64,000 bases of DNA from Thalassolituus marinus (lineage in GTDB: Bacteria > Pseudomonadota > Gammaproteobacteria > Pseudomonadales > Oceanobacteraceae): positions 69,559 to 133,558 of the forward strand of contig NZ_JAEDAH010000042.1 of assembly GCF_020320395.1 (NCBI RefSeq), written 5' to 3'. Every line of letters starts with the position of its first letter. Positions within the stretch are counted from its first letter, which is position 1. The position numbers and the translations under genes are program-made. The notes beneath the pieces were generated by a model that was given only the letters and a program-made list of their open reading frames with translations, was not told the origin of the DNA and ran no database searches. This document shows, in pieces, positions 29,401 to 38,425 of the stretch.

Positions 29401-29456
29401 GAACAGACCACCCAGGTAAACTGGTGGTTACGTACCGCAAGTTCGGGCAGTTTCAT
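26421..29456 (-). CDS. RND-family efflux transporter, inner-membrane permease
   Basis: A 1011-residue proton-driven pump with the 12-helix RND plan: one N-terminal helix (about residues 12-30), a large periplasmic loop, six helices (about 330-540), a second periplasmic loop and five C-terminal helices. Conserved RND stretches include PRSEDPQF after helix 1, VGLVIALGLLVDNAIVVVENVAR (helix 4, with the paired aspartates expected to be at the proton site) and IGIVVNNSIILVDYANQMR in the second half. The asparagine pair VVNNSII replaces the more usual LTKNAIL of AcrB. It overlaps the adaptor gene by one base (TAATG). No outer-membrane factor is adjacent. Substrate unknown. Confidence 0.92.
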   Translation of the reverse strand: MKLPELAVRNHQFTWVVCSLLLMLGVVSFFTMPRSEDPQFDFSAAVIKVVNPGTTPLDMEKLVVDPLESAINELDDLREIKTEVEDGLAVIRVEFLYGTDPEDKYDDVVAAVTRVRDRLPDNIVTLDIDKISPADVSILQLALVSSARDYQELKKHAETLEQKLERVAGVKRVDIAALPTLEVQIQVDQRKVNGLGISLDEIYAAVRSAAENLPGGHANAGERRFTVRTSGDYESLDAVGATVVRAVDSRLIYLSDIARISLTESLPSYRAHLNGEKAVFLSVVQRKGSQIFRVREGIEQVLSDYRDARLPDDVQMQTVMDQSVSVERQIDGFFDNLNQGLVLVAVLSLVVLGFRPALVVVAAIPLSIFIAIGWLDMTGFGLQQMSIVGLVIALGLLVDNAIVVVENVARHLRDGDCPQQAAITGSSQVAWAVASGTITTVLSFLPMLLMQNGSGTFMRAMPVTVVLTLFASLLVALTLTPLLASKLGNSAKQTTRSQKKLEAIASGFYLDWLNKALNKPRRVLGISLTLLLASMMLFPVIGVSLFPKAEKPMLLVNVDMPEGTTFDKTNAMAARVEALVREEPLVIDIARNVGRGNPRIYYNIMPSRQTVNFAQLFVTLSASELDQVEPLVARLREHLAGFAGAQITVKEFMQGPPVEAPVEIRVIGEDLNDIQRVSRDVENIMAQVPGVVGVENPVGKYKVDLHVQINRDKAAMLGVPLTTIDRTIRTALVGLPMGVYRDNEGEEYDLVLRLSEYPRPELATFDDIQVMSAQGDLVPLLQLASVEMETSIARFQHFDTERMARITSDVLPGFTTEAVTNAVVEELQMYQWPDGVHFKVGGEQANRKKAFGGMAKALILAVFGIFAVLVLQFRSFIQPLIVFAAIPFALIGALLALFITGYTFSFTAFIGLTSLIGIVVNNSIILVDYANQMRREGMEQLQAIAAAAQTRFVPIVLTTLTTIGGLLPLTLSGSSMWSPMGWAIIGGLLVSTLLTLIVVPVLYRFLGRMPD

Positions 29457-30523
29457 TATTCACCCCGCACTGCAGCGCTTTCATCACTGGCTACGGCGGC
29501 TGGCAAAGCCACCGCACGGCCTTCGGCAAGATAAGCAGCACCTTCGGTAACCACCCGCTCGCCTTCTTCCAGGCCGTCAGTAATCACCAGCTGGCCTTTA
29601 TCCAGCGTGAGAATTTTTACCTGACGCATATGCGCAACAGCGTTGTCGTCGACCACGTAAACGTCAGCGTAACCATTGGCTGAACGCACCATAGCCGCCG
29701 CCGGAATTAACATCGCCTGTTGCCCGGTAACCGGCGTAATCACTGCATGACCGACAAATCCGGCCAGCAACTGGCGATTACCTTCTTCCGCCAGACGCAG
29801 CTCCACCTCAAAGGTTTGCGAGCGATCAGCACGCCCCGCCAGCTCCGACACTTCGGCAGCAAAGGTATAGTCTGGCCAGGCATCGAAAGAGACCGCCGCC
29901 GAATCATTTAAACTTAAACGAACAATATCGCGGTCGGTAACGCCGGCGCGTAAAACCCAGCCGCTTTTACGTGCGGCGAACAGAAACGCAGGCTTACCGT
30001 TGGCGACCATTTCATTGGCCTCAACAAAGCGCTTAAGTACCCGACCATCAGCCGGTGCACGAATTACCGCATGACGCTGGTTAAAACGTGCAACGCGCAG
30101 GTCCGAGCTCGCCACTTCAACCTGGGTTTCTGCCCGTTGCAGCTGCTCTACCGATAATGCATCCAATCCCTGCAGCGATTGAAAGCGTTCAAGATTGCGC
30201 TGAGCGTTGGCCAGAACCGATTCCGCCTTGGCCACCTGCGCATCAATTTCTTCAAGGTCCAGAGCCGCCAGCAATTGCCCCGATTTCACCCACTGACCTT
30301 CATCAACGGCGATTTTTCTGACCAGTCCGCCAATTTTAAAAGCGAGATTCTGTTCCGATTTATTTTCCAGCACGCCGCTGATATTCACCGGGCGGGCATA
30401 CTCCTGCCACTGTGTGGTCACCGTTTCTACCGGTAACGGTGCCGCGGCATTGGCATCAGTAAAAATCATCAGGCCGGATAACAAACCGGGGATTAAAAAC
30501 CGGATTAATCGCTGTGTACGCAT
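29456..30523 (-). CDS. RND efflux periplasmic adaptor (membrane fusion protein)
   Basis: A 355-residue periplasmic adaptor with a signal peptide (residues 1-27, ending ANA), a lipoyl half-motif (FKIGGLVRKIAVDEGQWVKSGQLLAALD), an alpha-hairpin region (about residues 75-125), the second lipoyl half (VIRAPADGRVLKRFVEANEMV), a beta-barrel and a membrane-proximal domain (LIPAAAMVRSANGYADVYVV). It lacks a lipobox, so it is probably soluble or held by an uncleaved helix. It is the first gene of the pump operon and diverges from an AraC-type regulator 207 bases away, which is a likely controller. Confidence 0.9.
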   Translation of the reverse strand: MRTQRLIRFLIPGLLSGLMIFTDANAAAPLPVETVTTQWQEYARPVNISGVLENKSEQNLAFKIGGLVRKIAVDEGQWVKSGQLLAALDLEEIDAQVAKAESVLANAQRNLERFQSLQGLDALSVEQLQRAETQVEVASSDLRVARFNQRHAVIRAPADGRVLKRFVEANEMVANGKPAFLFAARKSGWVLRAGVTDRDIVRLSLNDSAAVSFDAWPDYTFAAEVSELAGRADRSQTFEVELRLAEEGNRQLLAGFVGHAVITPVTGQQAMLIPAAAMVRSANGYADVYVVDDNAVAHMRQVKILTLDKGQLVITDGLEEGERVVTEGAAYLAEGRAVALPAAVASDESAAVRGE

Positions 30524-30730
30524 GACGGTGTCTCTTTGTTATTTTTCAGGCAATGTAAGCAGTGAACACATCCTATCCGGGCTATGTGATATGCGTCAAC
30601 TTTCGACAAACAGGCCAGAGAGGTCATTTAATGCCACTAAAGCAGTAAATTTTGCCAGATAGACCATTGTTTCTCTGGCCTACTGAGTTAAATTGCGCAG
30701 CATTCTCACCTGACAATAACGAAAATAAAA

Positions 30731-31735
30731 ATGAACGCCTTACACTGCTCGGCCGATGTGCTGCATAACCTTATGCGGTTGCTCTCGACCCGGGGACTCA
30801 AAACAAGGCAGTTGCCGCGTTTTGATTTGCCCGCCGATGCCCTGTTCAACAGTCGCGCTCGCATCCCGGTTTCCTCCGTTCTGGAACTGGTTCGCTGGGC
30901 GGAACAAACCCTTGGTCAACCAGAGCTTTCTCTGGATTTTGGCCTGAGTCTCGCTCTGGCAGAGCAGGACACCGAGTTCAGACTGGCAGCATGGTGCAAC
31001 GAAGGAGTCGAAAAACCTGCAGCGCTGATGCCTTTCGATACCGTATTACGTGCCTCTGACGACCGTCACAGCACACTGCAACTGCACTGGGACCCGGTAA
31101 GTGGTATCCCCGGCAGTCTGCGCAACATTGCCACCAACATTGCCATTGCCTGGTTACATCAGCGCTGGTTACCGGTAATTGCCGGACGTCATCAGGATAT
31201 TCAGGCCGTGCTCAGCAGTGAGCAGGCGGTTGAATCACTCGATGCCTGGTTCCCGAACCACTTTGAACAGGGTGAAGTCACCAGCCTGACATTCCCGCGC
31301 ACCTGGCTGGACGCACAGAATGATGGCCGTCGCATGCCGGAAATCGATGCCACCGGCACGCCGCAAAGCCAGCTGATTACCCACAAAGCTGCCAATATGT
31401 TCCGCGCCAGCCTCAACGATGCGCCGCCGCTGGAAGAACTGGCTCACAAACTTGGGCTGAGTGAACGTACCTGCAAACGTCGTCTGCAGGAATGCGGCAC
31501 TCACTACCAGAAACTGCTGGGTGAACTGCGCCTGATTCAGGCCAGCTACTGGCTGCAGCAGCATCAGCACAAGGTAACCGATGTTGCGGTTCTGCTGGGC
31601 TACTCCAGTGTGGCTAACTTCTCCAAAGCGTTTAAAAAGTGGTGTGGTTATTCACCAAGCCAGGTACGTCATGGCGTACCGGCCATTCGCCACAGCACGG
31701 GCCCGGCACGCCTCGCGGCTCCCGCCAGCCTGTAA
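30731..31735 (+). CDS. AraC/XylS-family transcriptional regulator
   Basis: A 334-residue regulator. The N-terminal two thirds resemble the arabinose-binding-like domain of OruR/ArgR-type AraC proteins (RAWC-type ligand pocket segment FRLAAWCNEG here). The C-terminal 85 residues hold the double helix-turn-helix: LEELAHKLGLSERTCKRRLQ, then VTDVAVLLGYSSVANFSKAFKKWCGYSPSQVR, the AraC signature. It is divergent from the RND adaptor-pump operon, the usual arrangement for a local activator; the inducer is unknown. The 207-base divergent region (30524-30730) shows no clear operator palindrome. Confidence 0.88.
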   Translation: MNALHCSADVLHNLMRLLSTRGLKTRQLPRFDLPADALFNSRARIPVSSVLELVRWAEQTLGQPELSLDFGLSLALAEQDTEFRLAAWCNEGVEKPAALMPFDTVLRASDDRHSTLQLHWDPVSGIPGSLRNIATNIAIAWLHQRWLPVIAGRHQDIQAVLSSEQAVESLDAWFPNHFEQGEVTSLTFPRTWLDAQNDGRRMPEIDATGTPQSQLITHKAANMFRASLNDAPPLEELAHKLGLSERTCKRRLQECGTHYQKLLGELRLIQASYWLQQHQHKVTDVAVLLGYSSVANFSKAFKKWCGYSPSQVRHGVPAIRHSTGPARLAAPASL

Positions 31736-31744
31736 GCGTTGCAC

Positions 31745-31779
31745 ACCGGGACTGGTTGACGCTGTCAGCCAATCCCGGT
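31745..31779 (+). terminator. Stable hairpin after the AraC-type gene
   Basis: A long stem (15 positions, one mismatch and one G-U pair) with a five-base loop; arms begin ACCGGGA and end TCCCGGT. It starts ten bases after the stop codon. The T-run after it is weak (TTGAATAAT), so termination is plausible but not certain. Confidence 0.5.
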
Positions 31780-31869
31780 TGAATAATCCGGCCAGGGCCC
31801 TCATACACCACGCCAGAGCATGGACACACCTGCTGACCAGCCAGCAGGCCGACCGAGGAGCCGCCATCA

Positions 31870-32535
31870 ATGAGCGCCGGAACCAGCATGAACGATCGCG
31901 TAGCAGACGCCCCATCCCTGAACACCTACCATCACGGCAACCTGCGCCAGGCCTTGCTTGATGCTGCGGTCAGCGCCATCCGCGAGAGTGGTCCGGAAAA
32001 CCTCAGCCTGCGTGCACTGGCCCGCAGTGTAGGGGTATCACAGACCGCGCCTTACCGTCATTTCGCAGACAAAAACGATTTGCTGGTCGAACTGGCACAG
32101 CAGACCTTTAACGAAATCACCCGGGTAACCGAAAGCGCCATCAATCCGGCCGACAATTGTCACCAGCGTATGCTCAGTGCCGGCGATGCCTTCCTGCGCT
32201 ACGCCGCCGCCAATCCGGAAAAATACAAACTGGTGTTCGGCAACAGCATCGAGCACCCGGAGAATTACCCGCATCTGGTGGAAACCGGACAACGCTGTTT
32301 TGCTGTGATGCTCACCCTCATTGACGATGGCATCCAGGCTGGCGAATTCATTCAGGCCGATGCCATGTTGCTGGCCAATGTATGCTGGTCCGGCATCCAC
32401 GGATTCTCGTCGTTATGGATCGACGGCCTGTTCGCCCGCCGCGAACTACCCGCCGATTTCGACACCATGCTCGGCAGCCAGATCCGCGCCACCGTCAGAG
32501 CCATTTCCGCCACCCCGGACGCCATAAAAATCTGA
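31870..32535 (+). CDS. TetR-family transcriptional regulator
   Basis: A 221-residue regulator with an N-terminal helix-turn-helix at about residues 20-67 (NLRQALLDAAVSAI; LSLRALARSVGVSQTAPYRHFADKNDLL) and a C-terminal ligand domain of the WHG type, seen in its ending (NVCWSGIHGFSSLWIDGLF). It sits between the AraC regulator and gcvT, on the same strand as both. Its target could be the RND pump or another operon; nothing in the sequence fixes this. GGAG lies about ten bases before the ATG at 31870; a second ATG at 31888 is possible. Confidence 0.88.
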   Translation: MSAGTSMNDRVADAPSLNTYHHGNLRQALLDAAVSAIRESGPENLSLRALARSVGVSQTAPYRHFADKNDLLVELAQQTFNEITRVTESAINPADNCHQRMLSAGDAFLRYAAANPEKYKLVFGNSIEHPENYPHLVETGQRCFAVMLTLIDDGIQAGEFIQADAMLLANVCWSGIHGFSSLWIDGLFARRELPADFDTMLGSQIRATVRAISATPDAIKI

Positions 32536-32748
32536 CCACTTGGTCAGGACAAACCCGCACCAGCTCTGACTTTCGCCTGAGCAGAGCAGATCATGCGTCC
32601 TTTCATGCCAAAATGGCACCATGGTTCTGTTTTGTAAATTCTAAGGATGCCTAACGGCCGCTAAAGCGCTATACTGCCGCCCTTTTTCGGGGTCGCTGTG
32701 CTGTACAACAAAACAGCGCCCGCACTGTTCACCACATCGGGAAAAAAC

Positions 32749-33828
32749 ATGGCAAAGCAAACTGCACTGTATGCTAAACACCAGGAAGCCAACGGTAAGA
32801 TTGTCGACTTCGGTGGCTGGGATATGCCGGTTAACTACGGCTCGCAGATTCAGGAACACCAGGCCGTTCGTCAGAACGCCGGTATGTTCGACGTATCGCA
32901 CATGACCATTGTGGATGTAGCAGGCCCGGATGCCACCGCTTACCTGCAGAAACTGCTGGCCAACGACGTTGCCAAGCTGAAAGAAACCGGTAAAGCCCTG
33001 TACACCGGCATGCTGAACACCAACGGCGGCGTGATCGACGACCTCATCGTTTACAAAATGGACGGCTGGTACCGTACCGTTGTGAACTGCGCCACCCGTG
33101 AAAAAGATCTGGAGTGGATGTCCGCTCAGAAGAAATCCTTTGATGTCAGCCTGACCGAACGCCCGGAACTGGCCATGGTTGCTGTTCAGGGCCCGAAAGC
33201 CATTGAACTGGTTAAACAGGTTAAGAGCGAAGCCGCTGAGCTGATCGACAGCCTGAAAATTTTTCAGGGTCTGCCTAAGAGCAACTGGTTCTACGCGCGC
33301 ACCGGTTACACCGGCGAAGACGGTCTGGAAATCATGGTGCCGGAAACCGAAGTGGCAGAATTCTGGCAGCAGCTGCTGGACGCTGGCGTCGCCCCATGTG
33401 GCCTGGGCGCCCGTGATACCCTGCGCCTGGAAGCCGGCATGAACCTGTACGGTAACGATATGGACGAGAACACCTCGCCACTGCAGGCCGGCATGGGCTG
33501 GACCATTGCCTGGGAACCAGCAGATCGTGACTTTATCGGCCGCAGCGCCCTGGAAGCAGAAAAAGCCGCTGGCGTTGCCATGAAGCAGGTTGGTCTGGTG
33601 ATGGAAAGCCGTGGTGTGATGCGCTCACACCAGAAAGTTGTGGTAGAAGGTATTGGTGAAGGTGAAGTCACCTCCGGTACTTTTTCACCATCGCTCGAAT
33701 ACTCTATTGCAATTGCACGCGTTCCGGCCGCAACCGGCGACGAGTGTATGGTTGATGTACGCGGTAAACTGGTGCCTGTGCGCGTTGTTAAACTGCCGTT
33801 CGTACGTAATGGCCAAAAACAGTTTTAA
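32749..33828 (+). CDS. gcvT: Glycine cleavage system aminomethyltransferase (T protein)
   Basis: GcvT takes the aminomethyl group from lipoylated GcvH and forms methylene-tetrahydrofolate and ammonia. The 359-residue product has [27 protein letters not shown] near the N terminus, the substrate segment [35 protein letters not shown] and [23 protein letters not shown] in order. The ATG at 32749 follows GGGAAAA; the open frame extends 17 codons upstream but without support. The 213-base leader contains a TATACT at 32670-32675 as possible -10. I saw no tandem glycine-riboswitch signature in it. First gene of gcvT-gcvH-gcvP. Confidence 0.96.
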   Translation: MAKQTALYAKHQEANGKIVDFGGWDMPVNYGSQIQEHQAVRQNAGMFDVSHMTIVDVAGPDATAYLQKLLANDVAKLKETGKALYTGMLNTNGGVIDDLIVYKMDGWYRTVVNCATREKDLEWMSAQKKSFDVSLTERPELAMVAVQGPKAIELVKQVKSEAAELIDSLKIFQGLPKSNWFYARTGYTGEDGLEIMVPETEVAEFWQQLLDAGVAPCGLGARDTLRLEAGMNLYGNDMDENTSPLQAGMGWTIAWEPADRDFIGRSALEAEKAAGVAMKQVGLVMESRGVMRSHQKVVVEGIGEGEVTSGTFSPSLEYSIAIARVPAATGDECMVDVRGKLVPVRVVKLPFVRNGQKQF

Positions 33829-33871
33829 AACCGAATTTTTCAAACTCTGAATTTCTGAATTGGAGAACAAC

Positions 33872-34255
33872 ATGAGCAACATTCCAGCTGAACTGAAATA
33901 CGTCGCCTCCCACGAGTGGATCCGTGTTGAAGCAGATGGCACCGTGACCATCGGTATTACTGATTTCGCCCAGGCTGCACTGGGTGACGTGGTATTCGTT
34001 GAACTGCCGGAAGTTGGCAGCGACGTTGAAGCCGAGCAGGACATTGCCGTTGTTGAATCTGTAAAAGCAGCTTCTGATATCTACGCACCACTGTCCGGTA
34101 AAATCATCGCCGTTAACGAAGAACTGGTTGATGCACCGGAAAAAGTGAACGAAGACCCATACGGCGACGCATGGTTCTTCAAAATGGAAGTAGCTGACGC
34201 TGCTGACCTGGAAAACCTGATGGATGCCGACGCTTACGCAGCAGCCTGCGAATAA
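33872..34255 (+). CDS. gcvH: Glycine cleavage system H protein
   Basis: GcvH is the lipoyl-carrier protein that shuttles the aminomethyl intermediate between GcvP, GcvT and dihydrolipoamide dehydrogenase. The 127-residue product has [19 protein letters not shown] at the N terminus and the lipoylation lysine in [11 protein letters not shown], followed by [12 protein letters not shown] and the C-terminal [10 protein letters not shown]. The ATG at 33872 has GGAG seven bases ahead; a TTG four codons upstream is not needed. It lies 43 bases after gcvT and 128 before gcvP. Confidence 0.97.
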   Translation: MSNIPAELKYVASHEWIRVEADGTVTIGITDFAQAALGDVVFVELPEVGSDVEAEQDIAVVESVKAASDIYAPLSGKIIAVNEELVDAPEKVNEDPYGDAWFFKMEVADAADLENLMDADAYAAACE

Positions 34256-34270
34256 GCCCGACACCACCTG

Positions 34271-34320
34271 CGGCCTGTTGTTATCCCGCACTCCTGCATT
34301 GGCGGTAACACAACAGGCCG
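34271..34320 (+). other. Large hairpin between gcvH and gcvP
   Basis: Perfect 11-base arms CGGCCTGTTGT (34271-34281) and ACAACAGGCCG (34310-34320) enclose an inner CCGC/GCGG stem (34286-34289 with 34302-34305) and a 12-base loop. No T-run follows, so it is more likely an mRNA-stability or processing element, or a partial attenuator, than a simple terminator. Confidence 0.7.
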
Positions 34321-34383
34321 GATTCATTGCCCGCTCTCCGGGCCCGCACCACGCGCATACGTTTTAACCTTCTGAGTTAAGCC

Positions 34384-37299
34384 ATGACCACACGATCTCT
34401 CAAAGAACTCGAACAACGCGATAATTTTATCGGCCGTCACATTGCTTCCAACGGTGCTACCCCGGACAGCAATGAAGAAGCCGCCATGCTGGCAGAAATC
34501 GGTGCCGATTCTCTGGAAGCACTGACCGCGGAAATTGTCCCGGCCGATATCCTGCGTGCGCCTTTCCTCGATATTGCCGAAGGCCAGACTGAGTTCGCAG
34601 CACTGAACTACCTGAAATCGCTGGCAGCGAAAAACAAGGTATTCAAAAGCTACATCGGTATGGGTTACCACGACACCATCATTCCACCGGTGATCCTGCG
34701 TAACGTCATGGAAAACCCGGGCTGGTACACCGCCTACACGCCATACCAGCCAGAGATTGCTCAGGGCCGCCTGGAAGCACTGCTTAACTTCCAGCAAATG
34801 GTGATCGACTTCACCGGCATGGAACTGGCCAACGCCTCCCTGCTCGACGAAGGCACCGCCGCGGCAGAAGCCATGGCCATGGCCAAGCGTTCTGTGCGTA
34901 AAAACAAATCCAACACCTTCTACGTTGATGAGAACTGTCTGCCACAGACCATCGACGTGGTAAAAACCCGTGCCGAAGCCTTTGGCTGGGATGTACTGGT
35001 CGGCCCAGCCGCCGCAGCAGCCGACGCCGATGTATTCGGTGCCCTGTTCCAGTACCCGGGTAAAAACGGTGAAGTGACCGATTTCACCGACGTGATTACC
35101 GCCCTGCACGCCAAAGACGCGCTGGCCGCTGTTGCCTCCGACCTGATGGCACTGGTGATGCTGAAAGCACCGGGTGAAATGGGTGCCGACATCGTTCTGG
35201 GTAACGCCCAGCACTTCGGCGTACCAATGGGCTTTGGTGGTCCGCACGCGGCCTTCTTCGCTACCCGTGACAGCTTCAAGCGTTCGATTCCGGGCCGTAT
35301 TATCGGTGTATCCATCGACGCACAGGGCAAACCTGCACTGCGTATGGCACTGCAGACCCGTGAGCAGCATATCCGTCGTGAGAAAGCTAACTCCAACATC
35401 TGTACCGCCCAGGTACTGCTGGCCAACCTCAGCTCGTTCTACGCTGTGTACCACGGCCCACAGGGTCTGAAGACCATTGCCGCACGCATTCACCGCCTGA
35501 CCGACATTCTGGCAGCAGGCCTGAAAAACAAAGGCGTGGCACTGACCAACAACAGCTGGTTCGACACCCTGACCCTGACTGTGGCCGATAAAGCCGCCGT
35601 ACTGGCGCGCGCCGAAGCCGCCGAAGTGAACCTGCGCAACGATGCCCAGCTGGGCATGAGCGGCGACGCTCTGGGCGTGACCCTGAGCGAGAAAACCTCC
35701 GCCGCTGACGTACAGCAGCTGTTCGACGTGATTCTGGGCGAAGGCCACGGTTTGGACGTGTACGCACTGGATGCCGAGATCGTTGCCAACGGCTCCAACA
35801 GCATCGACGCCGACATGGCGCGTAACACCGCATTCCTGACCCACCCGACCTTCAACAGCTACCACACCGAGCATGAAATGCTGCGCTACCTGAAGCGCCT
35901 GGAAGCGAAGGATCTGGCCATGAACCACAGCATGATCACGCTGGGTTCCTGCACCATGAAACTGAACGCCACCACTGAAATGATTCCGGTTACCTGGCCG
36001 GAATTCGCCAACATTCACCCGTTTGCCCCAACGTCACAGACCGTGGGCTACGAGGAAATGATCGGTGAGCTGGATGGTTACCTGAAAGCCGTCACTGGCT
36101 TCGACGCCATCTGTATGCAGCCTAACTCCGGTGCGCAGGGCGAATACGCCGGCCTGCTGGCGATCAAGAAATACCACGAGAGCCGTGGCGAAGGTCACCG
36201 TAATGTGTGTCTGATTCCGCGTTCGGCCCACGGTACCAACCCGGCCTCTGCTCAGATGATGTCCATGCGCGTTGTCGTCACCAACTGCGACGACGAAGGC
36301 AACGTGGATTTCGACGACCTGAAAAAGAAAGCCGAAGAAGTGGGCGATCAACTGTCGTGCCTGATGCTGACCTACCCATCGACCCACGGTATTTACGAGC
36401 AGGGCGTACGCGAAATCTGCGACCTGATCCACTCACTGGGTGGCCAGGTGTACATGGACGGTGCCAACCTCAACGCCCAGGTAGGCATTACCCAGCCAGC
36501 CTTTATCGGCGCTGACGTATCACACATGAACCTGCACAAAACCTTCGCCATTCCACACGGTGGCGGTGGCCCGGGCATGGGACCGATTGGCGTAGCAGCG
36601 CACCTGGCGCCGCATGTTGCCAACCACGCAGTCCGCCCGATCGACAACGAATCGAAAGGCAACGGTGCCGTATCGGCAGCGCCTTATGGCTCGTCGTCCA
36701 TTCTGCCAATCAGCTGGATGTACATCACCCTGATGGGCGGCAACGGTCTGCGTCGTGCAACCCAGAACGCCCTGCTGAAAGCCAACTACCTGGCCAAGCG
36801 TCTTTCTGCCCACTACCCGATTCTGTACTCAGGTCAGAACGGCCGCGTGGCGCACGAATGTATTGTTGACCTGCGTCCGATCAAAGCAGAAAGCGGCATC
36901 ACCGAAGTGGATATCGCCAAGCGCTTAATGGACTACGGCTTCCACGCCCCGACCATGTCGTTCCCGGTAGCGGGTACCTTCATGATCGAGCCGACCGAAT
37001 CCGAATCCAAAGCCGAAGTGGATCGCTTTGCCGACGCCATGATCGCCATTAAAGGTGAAATCGACGCCGTGATGCGTGGTGAACTGGATGCGGAAAACAA
37101 CCCGCTGAAAAACGCCCCACACACCGCCGAAGTGGTTACCGGCGACTGGGAACGTCCATACAGCCGTGAACTGGCCGCCTACCCGGTTAAAAACCTGGGC
37201 GCACACAAATTCTGGCCAACCGTTGGCCGTATTGATGACGTGTACGGCGACCGCAACCTGATTTGTTCGTGCCCGGCGATTGAGAATTACGAGGACTGA
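34384..37299 (+). CDS. gcvP: Glycine dehydrogenase (decarboxylating), P protein
   Basis: GcvP is the large PLP enzyme that decarboxylates glycine and passes the aminomethyl group to GcvH. The 971-residue protein is the fused (P1+P2) proteobacterial form. It shows [22 protein letters not shown] at the N terminus, [37 protein letters not shown], and in the second half [14 protein letters not shown], the [12 protein letters not shown] segment and the PLP lysine in [22 protein letters not shown]. It closes the operon and is followed by a strong terminator. Codon usage is strongly biased, as in highly expressed genes. Confidence 0.97.
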   Translation: MTTRSLKELEQRDNFIGRHIASNGATPDSNEEAAMLAEIGADSLEALTAEIVPADILRAPFLDIAEGQTEFAALNYLKSLAAKNKVFKSYIGMGYHDTIIPPVILRNVMENPGWYTAYTPYQPEIAQGRLEALLNFQQMVIDFTGMELANASLLDEGTAAAEAMAMAKRSVRKNKSNTFYVDENCLPQTIDVVKTRAEAFGWDVLVGPAAAAADADVFGALFQYPGKNGEVTDFTDVITALHAKDALAAVASDLMALVMLKAPGEMGADIVLGNAQHFGVPMGFGGPHAAFFATRDSFKRSIPGRIIGVSIDAQGKPALRMALQTREQHIRREKANSNICTAQVLLANLSSFYAVYHGPQGLKTIAARIHRLTDILAAGLKNKGVALTNNSWFDTLTLTVADKAAVLARAEAAEVNLRNDAQLGMSGDALGVTLSEKTSAADVQQLFDVILGEGHGLDVYALDAEIVANGSNSIDADMARNTAFLTHPTFNSYHTEHEMLRYLKRLEAKDLAMNHSMITLGSCTMKLNATTEMIPVTWPEFANIHPFAPTSQTVGYEEMIGELDGYLKAVTGFDAICMQPNSGAQGEYAGLLAIKKYHESRGEGHRNVCLIPRSAHGTNPASAQMMSMRVVVTNCDDEGNVDFDDLKKKAEEVGDQLSCLMLTYPSTHGIYEQGVREICDLIHSLGGQVYMDGANLNAQVGITQPAFIGADVSHMNLHKTFAIPHGGGGPGMGPIGVAAHLAPHVANHAVRPIDNESKGNGAVSAAPYGSSSILPISWMYITLMGGNGLRRATQNALLKANYLAKRLSAHYPILYSGQNGRVAHECIVDLRPIKAESGITEVDIAKRLMDYGFHAPTMSFPVAGTFMIEPTESESKAEVDRFADAMIAIKGEIDAVMRGELDAENNPLKNAPHTAEVVTGDWERPYSRELAAYPVKNLGAHKFWPTVGRIDDVYGDRNLICSCPAIENYED

Positions 37300-37323
37300 T
37301 TGTTTTCGTAGTTTGAGTTAAAT

Positions 37324-37349
37324 AAAAAGCCCGCGAAAGCGGGCTTTTT
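37324..37349 (+). terminator. Terminator after gcvP
   Basis: Perfect 11-base arms AAAAAGCCCGC and GCGGGCTTTTT around a GAAA tetraloop, 25 bases after the gcvP stop. The symmetric A/T flanks make it work in both directions. Confidence 0.95.
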
Positions 37350-37368
37350 ATTCACAACTACAAAATTT

Positions 37369-37440
37369 CTCGTTCCCACGCTCCGCGTGGGAACGCAACT
37401 GTACAGCAGAGGCTACCACGCAGAGCGTGGGAGCCAGTTA
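37369..37440. repeat. REPIN 1: two inverted REP palindromes
   Basis: The first REP has perfect arms GTTCCCACG and CGTGGGAAC around CTCCG (37372-37394). The second (CCACGC-AGA-GCGTGG, 37416-37430) is the same motif in opposite orientation. This paired inverted arrangement defines a REPIN. Near-identical copies stand at 38289-38358 and 39472-39595. Confidence 0.85.
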
Positions 37441-37455
37441 GCATTTTTCAAAACA

Positions 37456-38250
37456 CTATCGGCCAGAGACAATGACTTCATATTTATCCTTAGAGATCTC
37501 AGCCTTATAAATAGGTATAACTCTACCCAGTTCTGAGCTAGCACGATCCACAGCATCCTTCAGTCGGACAAAATCGTCATTGCACATTTTGCAACCGGCA
37601 ATAACGGAATTTAATATCTCTTTTCTATCGTATGGATGAATACCTGGCTTCCGGTTCAGATCCAGACATCGCTCCTCTTGTTCATATGTCCAATCTTTAC
37701 CTTTCACAAGAAAATTTTTCTTTGAATTCACGTCCCTGCTATCGTTAAAGTTAATAATTGGACGCTCGTCTTGATAATCTACTGGAAATGGGTACAAGAA
37801 ATTAACCACTGATAGATCTGCTTCCTCTTCGGTTCCATAAATCACCGTAGGTATTGAAAACTCAACAACGAATCCTTTGTGATCTTGAGCATAATGCGCC
37901 CACAATAATAAACTTTTAAATGATCTAGAAAGAGAACAGACTCCAAGGTTTTGTACAAGCCCTTCTGCATACTCACCACTTTCAACGGCTTTCTTTATAC
38001 TTGCCAGCATCTTGCTTTTATTCTGAATCCTCTTAGCTGGAGATAAACCATTGATCGCACCAGCCTTCTTGAATAAATCCTTGCGCTCCGTTAAATGCTC
38101 TTCCATATTCTCAAAGTCATAAACGGGCATACAATCAAAAGGATCATTAAAGTCTGCAGGAGCTGTGAACTTTATTGTTCCTTCTGAAATTACACAAAGA
38201 GACCCTTCGCTAAAAGGAAGATATTTGTACCTTAAGATTCGATCATCCAT
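37456..38250 (-). CDS. DUF2971 domain protein
   Basis: A 264-residue soluble protein with the DUF2971 pattern: RYKYLPFSEGSLCVISEGTIKFTAPADFNDPFDC at the N terminus, then CSLSRSFKSLLLWAHYAQDHKGFVVEFSI in the middle, and KDWTYEQEERCLDL toward the C terminus. The biochemical activity of this family is not established; members often occur in variable, defence-rich regions. The gene is visibly more A/T-rich than the flanking housekeeping genes and lies between two REPINs, which points to acquisition by transfer. GGAAATAG precedes the ATG at some distance. Confidence 0.75.
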   Translation of the reverse strand: MDDRILRYKYLPFSEGSLCVISEGTIKFTAPADFNDPFDCMPVYDFENMEEHLTERKDLFKKAGAINGLSPAKRIQNKSKMLASIKKAVESGEYAEGLVQNLGVCSLSRSFKSLLLWAHYAQDHKGFVVEFSIPTVIYGTEEEADLSVVNFLYPFPVDYQDERPIINFNDSRDVNSKKNFLVKGKDWTYEQEERCLDLNRKPGIHPYDRKEILNSVIAGCKMCNDDFVRLKDAVDRASSELGRVIPIYKAEISKDKYEVIVSGR

Positions 38251-38288
38251 AAAAATCTATTTCCAACTTGGTTTTACTTGATAGTCTT

Positions 38289-38358
38289 TCTCGTTCCCAC
38301 GCTCCGCGTGGGAACGCAACGGTGCCACCAAGGGCTACCACGCAGAGCGTGGGAGCCA
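38289..38358. repeat. REPIN 2
   Basis: Same layout as REPIN 1: GTTCCCACG/CGTGGGAAC palindrome near 38292-38314, then the inverted CCACGC-AGA-GCGTGG palindrome ending near 38352. It lies in the gap between the DUF2971 gene and the small lipoprotein gene. Confidence 0.85.
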
Positions 38359-38425
38359 GGGGTAAAAATTCTGGACTAGGCAACTAAGCCAATAAGGTAA
38401 GAACATAGTGAGCGCTTTTAAAATA

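Noticed and set aside
32536-32748. Glycine riboswitch before gcvT
   Set aside because: No conserved tandem aptamer motifs were found in the 213-base leader; part of it is the end of the TetR gene's surroundings.
34324-36018. A 564-codon open frame antisense to gcvP
   Set aside because: It lies wholly opposite the strongly conserved, codon-biased gcvP gene, has a composition typical of antisense frames of biased genes, and shows no domain.
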